7,695 nucleotides of DNA from an uncultured Granulosicoccaceae bacterium (lineage in GTDB: Bacteria > Pseudomonadota > Gammaproteobacteria > JABXHR01): NCBI GenBank assembly GCA_937921805.1, contig CAKZUS010000121.1:1-7695 (forward strand), read 5' to 3'. The notes below the pieces were generated by a model. It did not search any database. It had not been told where the DNA came from and saw nothing but the letters and a program-made list of their open reading frames with translations. A program made the translations under genes and the position numbers. Numbering within the stretch: position 1 is the first letter of the stretch; each line of letters opens with the position of its first letter. Positions 4,592-7,695 of this stretch are shown piece after piece.

Positions 4592-6719
4592 AGTCGTTTT
4601 CGCAGCGCTCGTAACGATCAGTGCTGGCGGCGTCCACCACATATTCACCGGCGTTGTCGGCATCCACACACGACAGATTCAACGTGCCGGTAGAACCTTC
4701 TTTGAGCGAGACCGCGATGCTGGAGTTCTCAGAGGTATACGCTTTGATTTGTGGGGTGCTGAGCGTGAATAGCCCGCCAAAGCGGATATCTGAGCGCTGC
4801 CATACGTCTGCTTCAAAGTGGCCAGTAAGAGCGAGGTGTTGGTCGTAATTGTTGTAGTTGACCAGCGAATGGCTCGAAGCCCGAGTCCAGGGGAATACTA
4901 TGCCTTCTACTCGTGCCACAGCGCCGCTGTGTACGTCGATAAAATCAAGCTCCACAGTGCTGTTGTCGATGTTGAGTGTGGCATTGTCCTCGACTTGTAA
5001 GCGGCCGTTGATCGCAATGTTTTGCTCGCCATTTTCCCCCGAGAACGTCTCCGTAAACGTATCGGCTGCATTGAGCACTTGCACGACAGAGTCTTCAATG
5101 CGCAGTGCCGAGTTGGCGCGCGCGGCAAGGAGGGTCGAATAGGGCATTGCGTCTAGTTGGAGTGCTGCATTGAGCTGGAGCTGGGCTTGGTCAAATCGCA
5201 GTGACGAGGCCTGATGCACACTGATATGACCGGCAACGACGAGCGCATCAGCGCGTATTTCCAGCGCTGACGCATCGCCCACATACAGTTCAGCCGTGCT
5301 CCACTGTGTTTCGCTGACTCCGTCTGCTTCGCCATCGGTCGCTGTATTGCTGTCGCGAATCTCTACTTGAGAACTATTGGACACTCCCGTTTGCTCAGTG
5401 ATTGTGGCGATCACATCACGAATCGCTGCGGAGCTGTTTTCGCCGACATGGACTCTTTGTGCATTCAGTTCGGCGATATTTTCTAGCTCCAATGAGGCGT
5501 TGTGATAGGCCTGCACACGCGCGGCGTTGATACTGTCGATATCGCGCAGGGTCACCAAGCTACCGCGTCCTGCCTGAATGCGGGCATTGTCAGGGTCGGT
5601 GGCGTCGCTAGCGCTGACGCTCGCATAGCCTTCTATCTCTAGCTCGCTGCCGCTGTGGGCTTGGATACGTTGGGCGATGATGGTACGCGAAGCGTCGTCG
5701 TCGTCATTGCCTCGGAACTGCAATGTGGAGTTGCCGCTGACCTCAATGTCGCCGTCAGTGTTCCAGTTGGAGTCGCCACTCCACAGTGAGCCGTTGTTGT
5801 AGATGGCGAGGGCGCGTTCGAATCCATGCACATCCACCGTTTCGGCGCTGAGATTGGATTTTCCCCCCCCGAAGCGCAGGCCATACTCTGCCTCGGCCGT
5901 AGTTGACAGATGAACGATATTGGAACGGATGCTACAGGTGCCTGATTGCCAGCAAAATAGCCCATCGGCGCTGCCTGCTTCGATGGTCAGCGGCCCACCC
6001 CAGATGGAGAAATGGCTATTGTTACGCACGTCGATAACACGACTCTGGGCGTTGCCTTTGACCAGCAGCGAGCCTTCGATACCGAGTTCTTCATCGAGAT
6101 AAGAAGCCCCCAACATGGCGTTGTTCGCCACCGCTACCGCGTGCCAGTCATCAGTCGAGGCACTGGCATCGAGCACGACATGGCCTTCGAGAAAGAGCAT
6201 CGAGGTATACGCCACACGCAATGCGCGCTTGCTGTCTTGCGCGATAATGCGGGTATTGCCGAGGCTGAGGTTTGAAGCGCGCGCATCTACGACATAGCGC
6301 TGGCTCATCTCAAAGCCATCATCAGGACCGAAAGGCTCGGCGGGGATCGCGTCATCGCCGGCAACAATACTGCTGCCATCGCTGCCCTGCAGTCGGGTGT
6401 TGTCTCGGGCGAGCGTGATGGGACCTTCGCAGGCGCCAGAGAAGTGAATGACAGCATTGCCAGCGATTGGCAAGTCTGCCAATGCCGCTTTGAGCGCGCC
6501 CGCGTCGGCGTCGCAGTCGGCATTGACTTCGGTGAGATGGCCATGTCGGCCGATCTCAAGAATGCTCTCAATGCGCGCATCCAGATTGTCAAAATTATCA
6601 TTGACTTCAGAGGCCTTAGCCAGGCCTCCGGCGCTGAAAACATGAGGCACAGCTGAGTGGGCAGTGCCTGACAACAGCGCGATGGTTGCCAGTGCGCTGA
6701 GGCGTGTTGTTAGTTCCAT
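4590..6719 (-). CDS. Secreted right-handed beta-helix-like surface protein (pectate-lyase-like fold)
   Basis: A complete 709-residue protein. Residues 1-22/23 are a Sec signal peptide (Arg6, hydrophobic core, then TAHSA). Residues 25-50 carry the short F-S-A-G...A-S-E-V-N-D-N-F module that often follows signal peptides in gammaproteobacterial secreted proteins. From about residue 90 to 680 come many short beta-strand coils with Asn/Ser turns and alternating hydrophobic residues, as in parallel beta-helices, with a clear 21-residue period at 351-446. The six cysteines (69, 97, 256, 262, 684, 706) fall into three close pairs that could form disulfides in an oxidising compartment. No polysaccharide-lyase catalytic motif is evident, so structural, adhesive or binding roles are as likely as enzymatic ones. 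The start ATG 6719 lies inside the end of the upstream TSP3 gene (10-base overlap, weak ribosome site), suggesting translational coupling. A G8A4 run interrupts it near residues 284-287. Confidence 0.82.
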   Translation of the reverse strand: MELTTRLSALATIALLSGTAHSAVPHVFSAGGLAKASEVNDNFDNLDARIESILEIGRHGHLTEVNADCDADAGALKAALADLPIAGNAVIHFSGACEGPITLARDNTRLQGSDGSSIVAGDDAIPAEPFGPDDGFEMSQRYVVDARASNLSLGNTRIIAQDSKRALRVAYTSMLFLEGHVVLDASASTDDWHAVAVANNAMLGASYLDEELGIEGSLLVKGNAQSRVIDVRNNSHFSIWGGPLTIEAGSADGLFCWQSGTCSIRSNIVHLSTTAEAEYGLRFGGGKSNLSAETVDVHGFERALAIYNNGSLWSGDSNWNTDGDIEVSGNSTLQFRGNDDDDASRTIIAQRIQAHSGSELEIEGYASVSASDATDPDNARIQAGRGSLVTLRDIDSINAARVQAYHNASLELENIAELNAQRVHVGENSSAAIRDVIATITEQTGVSNSSQVEIRDSNTATDGEADGVSETQWSTAELYVGDASALEIRADALVVAGHISVHQASSLRFDQAQLQLNAALQLDAMPYSTLLAARANSALRIEDSVVQVLNAADTFTETFSGENGEQNIAINGRLQVEDNATLNIDNSTVELDFIDVHSGAVARVEGIVFPWTRASSHSLVNYNNYDQHLALTGHFEADVWQRSDIRFGGLFTLSTPQIKAYTSENSSIAVSLKEGSTGTLNLSCVDADNAGEYVVDAASTDRYERCEND
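5382..5669 (-). repeat. Tandem ~21-residue beta-helix coils
   Basis: Residues 351-446 of the beta-helix protein contain four successive coils beginning RIQA (351), RIQA (380), RVQA (401) and RVHV (422). Coils 2 and 3 are exactly 21 residues; coil 1 carries an 8-residue insertion (SDATDPDN), and coil 4 ends less sharply. Each has the order R-I/V-Q/H-A, a Ser/Asn turn, then alternating hydrophobics ending near I-x-x-x-N-A. This is the expected period for one turn of a parallel beta-helix. The protein repeats are visible; DNA identity between units is low. Confidence 0.7.
5859..5870 (-). repeat. G8A4 homopolymer tract inside the beta-helix gene
   Basis: On the coding strand eight G are followed by four A, covering the codons of G284-G285-G286-K287. 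Such tracts are prone to replication or transcription slippage. In this assembly the frame is intact across it. Confidence 0.85.
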
Positions 6720-7695
6720 AGTGCATTGTTCCAGTGCGTAGTGTCGAGTTGCATCGCGCCGACAGCTTGGAGCGGATCCAAATCCTGTGCGTCGCTGATG
6801 CCGTCGTTATCATCATCCAAATCGGCGTTGTTCCCCACGCCATCGCGGTCGGTGTCAATAGACTCCAGCGCGTCGAAAGGGAAGGCGTCGTTGGCGTCAG
6901 GGGTACCGTCATTGTCGTCGTCGTCGTCCGACGCATCGCCGATACCATCGCCATCAAAATCTTTCACATCAGAGGGGTCTAGCGGAGCGTCGTCGCTGGT
7001 ATCCGGGGTGCCATCACCGTCGTCGTCAAGATCAGCATTGTTGCCGATGCCGTCCTTGTCGGTATCGCTCCACTCGCTGTCGTCCAGTGGGAAGGCATCC
7101 GCCGTATCGCTTACGCCGTCATCATCATCATCCAGGTCGGCATTGTTGCCAATATTGTCGCTATCGGTGTCTTCCCACTCGGCGGCGTTGTCAGGAAACG
7201 CATCAATGAGGTTTCCATAGCCGTCGTTGTCGTGGTCTGCATCGATGGCCGCTTTGAGGTCTTTGCTGGTTTCTACTGTGTCTGCAATGTGGGCAGTAAT
7301 CGAATCTATTGCTGGGCTGATGCTGCTGCCGTCCAGGTTTGCGGCCGCTTGGGCTTCAGCGTGCATCGCCGCTTGGATGGCGGCAGTGGTAACGAGGCTA
7401 GACACCGGCTGCTGAAACGCCTCGGCGGCTTGGGCGCTGACGTCCTGCGCGGGGGCATCTAGATCTTGGGCAATCTGCGCCAGCTCTTGAGCGCTGACGT
7501 CATCGCCGAGCTGCAATTCTTGGACGTTTACTTCGCCGTCAATGTCTCCATCGAGAAGATCGTGAGACAGCGTTTCTAATAGATCGTCAAGATCTCCGCT
7601 ACCGGCCGCTTCTCCCACGTCTTCTAACACGGCCACGGCGGCTGCGATAGCGACGCGATAGGCGGCGGTGACTGCGAGTCCTGCCTCATCGCTAG
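6710..7695 (-). CDS. Acidic TSP3-repeat calcium-binding protein, C-terminal part (5' end outside window)
   Basis: The frame is open from the right edge to TAA 6710-6712, giving 327 visible residues; no start is assigned because the frame continues past the GTG at 7636. The first 150 or so residues are helical, Ala/Asp/Gln-rich and include LDDLLETLSHDLLDGDIDGE, a pattern I associate with large bacterial lipoproteins or surface proteins; I do not recognise a named domain. The rest is a half unit plus four 35-residue TSP3 units rich in DxDxDGxGN and DAFP motifs, which in thrombospondins bind calcium. The last residues (about 15) end THWNNALWN with no anchor or sorting motif visible. Such repeats usually act as rigid calcium-dependent stalks in exported proteins. 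The gene overlaps the next by 10 bases, so the two are probably co-expressed. Export itself cannot be confirmed because the N-terminus is missing. Confidence 0.85.
   Translation of the reverse strand, partial: SDEAGLAVTAAYRVAIAAAVAVLEDVGEAAGSGDLDDLLETLSHDLLDGDIDGEVNVQELQLGDDVSAQELAQIAQDLDAPAQDVSAQAAEAFQQPVSSLVTTAAIQAAMHAEAQAAANLDGSSISPAIDSITAHIADTVETSKDLKAAIDADHDNDGYGNLIDAFPDNAAEWEDTDSDNIGNNADLDDDDDGVSDTADAFPLDDSEWSDTDKDGIGNNADLDDDGDGTPDTSDDAPLDPSDVKDFDGDGIGDASDDDDDNDGTPDANDAFPFDALESIDTDRDGVGNNADLDDDNDGISDAQDLDPLQAVGAMQLDTTHWNNALWN
6752..7246 (-). repeat. Four in-register 35-residue TSP3 repeats plus a half unit
   Basis: On the minus strand, units span 7067-7171, 6962-7066, 6857-6961 and 6752-6856, each exactly 105 bases, preceded by a shorter unit at 7172-7246. 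Each follows D-T/F-D-x-D-x-I/V-G-N/D-x-x-D, then an Asp run, D-G-x-x-D-x-x-D and A/D-x-P. Unit 3 (6857-6961) is divergent, with GDASDDDD in place of GNNADLDD. The last unit loses the AFP and ends DLDPLQ. Confidence 0.88.

Noticed and set aside
6710..6719. Frameshift fusing the TSP3 and beta-helix genes into one
   Set aside because: The downstream frame starts with its own clear signal peptide, so two separate exported proteins joined by coupling is the simpler reading.
6914..6930. GTC/GTT trinucleotide run as a microsatellite element
   Set aside because: It encodes the Asp run of TSP3 unit 3 in frame and is explained by the protein sequence.
6726..7220. Plus-strand frame of 164 residues, very serine-rich
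   Set aside because: It is the antisense image of the Asp-rich TSP3 repeats; GAC/GAT codons read backwards give Ser/Val. No ribosome site or family features.

Overview
The window looks like chromosome from a marine-type gammaproteobacterium. This is inferred from the family content: a glycine-betaine-type demethylating flavoprotein, an ETHE1/Blh-like persulfide dioxygenase, a DUF6524 membrane protein, and secreted proteins with an F-S-A-G...N-x-N-F N-terminal module and thrombospondin type 3 (TSP3) repeats. Base composition is moderately GC-rich throughout. No RNA gene, insertion sequence, integrase, CRISPR array or phage gene is visible.

Layout. (1) Positions 1-1919, minus strand: most of a dimethylglycine/sarcosine dehydrogenase-like protein (FAD domain plus start of a GcvT-like folate domain), running off the left edge. 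It begins at GTG 1919 and has no ATG alternative. (2) 2087-2953, minus: a complete metallo-beta-lactamase-fold persulfide dioxygenase-like enzyme with a strong ribosome site and a good sigma70 promoter (-10 TATAAT) overlapping an AT-rich near-palindrome. (3) 3183-3599, plus: a small four-helix DUF6524 protein, starting at a GTG with a good ribosome site rather than at the upstream ATG. (4) 3633-4580, plus: an unrecognised tryptophan-rich membrane protein with a very arginine-rich C-terminal tail. It lies in the same reading frame as gene 3 and is separated from it by one TAG and 33 open bases that contain a hairpin. A terminator-like hairpin overlaps its stop codon. (5) 4590-6719, minus: a 709-residue secreted right-handed beta-helix-like protein, convergent with gene 4 across only nine bases. 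(6) 6710-7695, minus: the C-terminal part of an acidic TSP3-repeat protein, overlapping the start of gene 5 by 10 bases and running off the right edge.

How they fit together. Genes 1 and 2 lie in tandem but 167 bases apart. One handles one-carbon release from methylated glycines and the other sulfane sulfur, and no direct link is visible. Genes 3 and 4 probably form a small membrane-protein operon. Genes 6 and 5 are almost certainly co-transcribed and translationally coupled, which gives an exported pair: a calcium-binding repeat protein followed by a beta-helix protein. This pair and the unknown gene 4 are the least described parts of the window. A G8A4 tract inside the beta-helix gene could make its expression variable.
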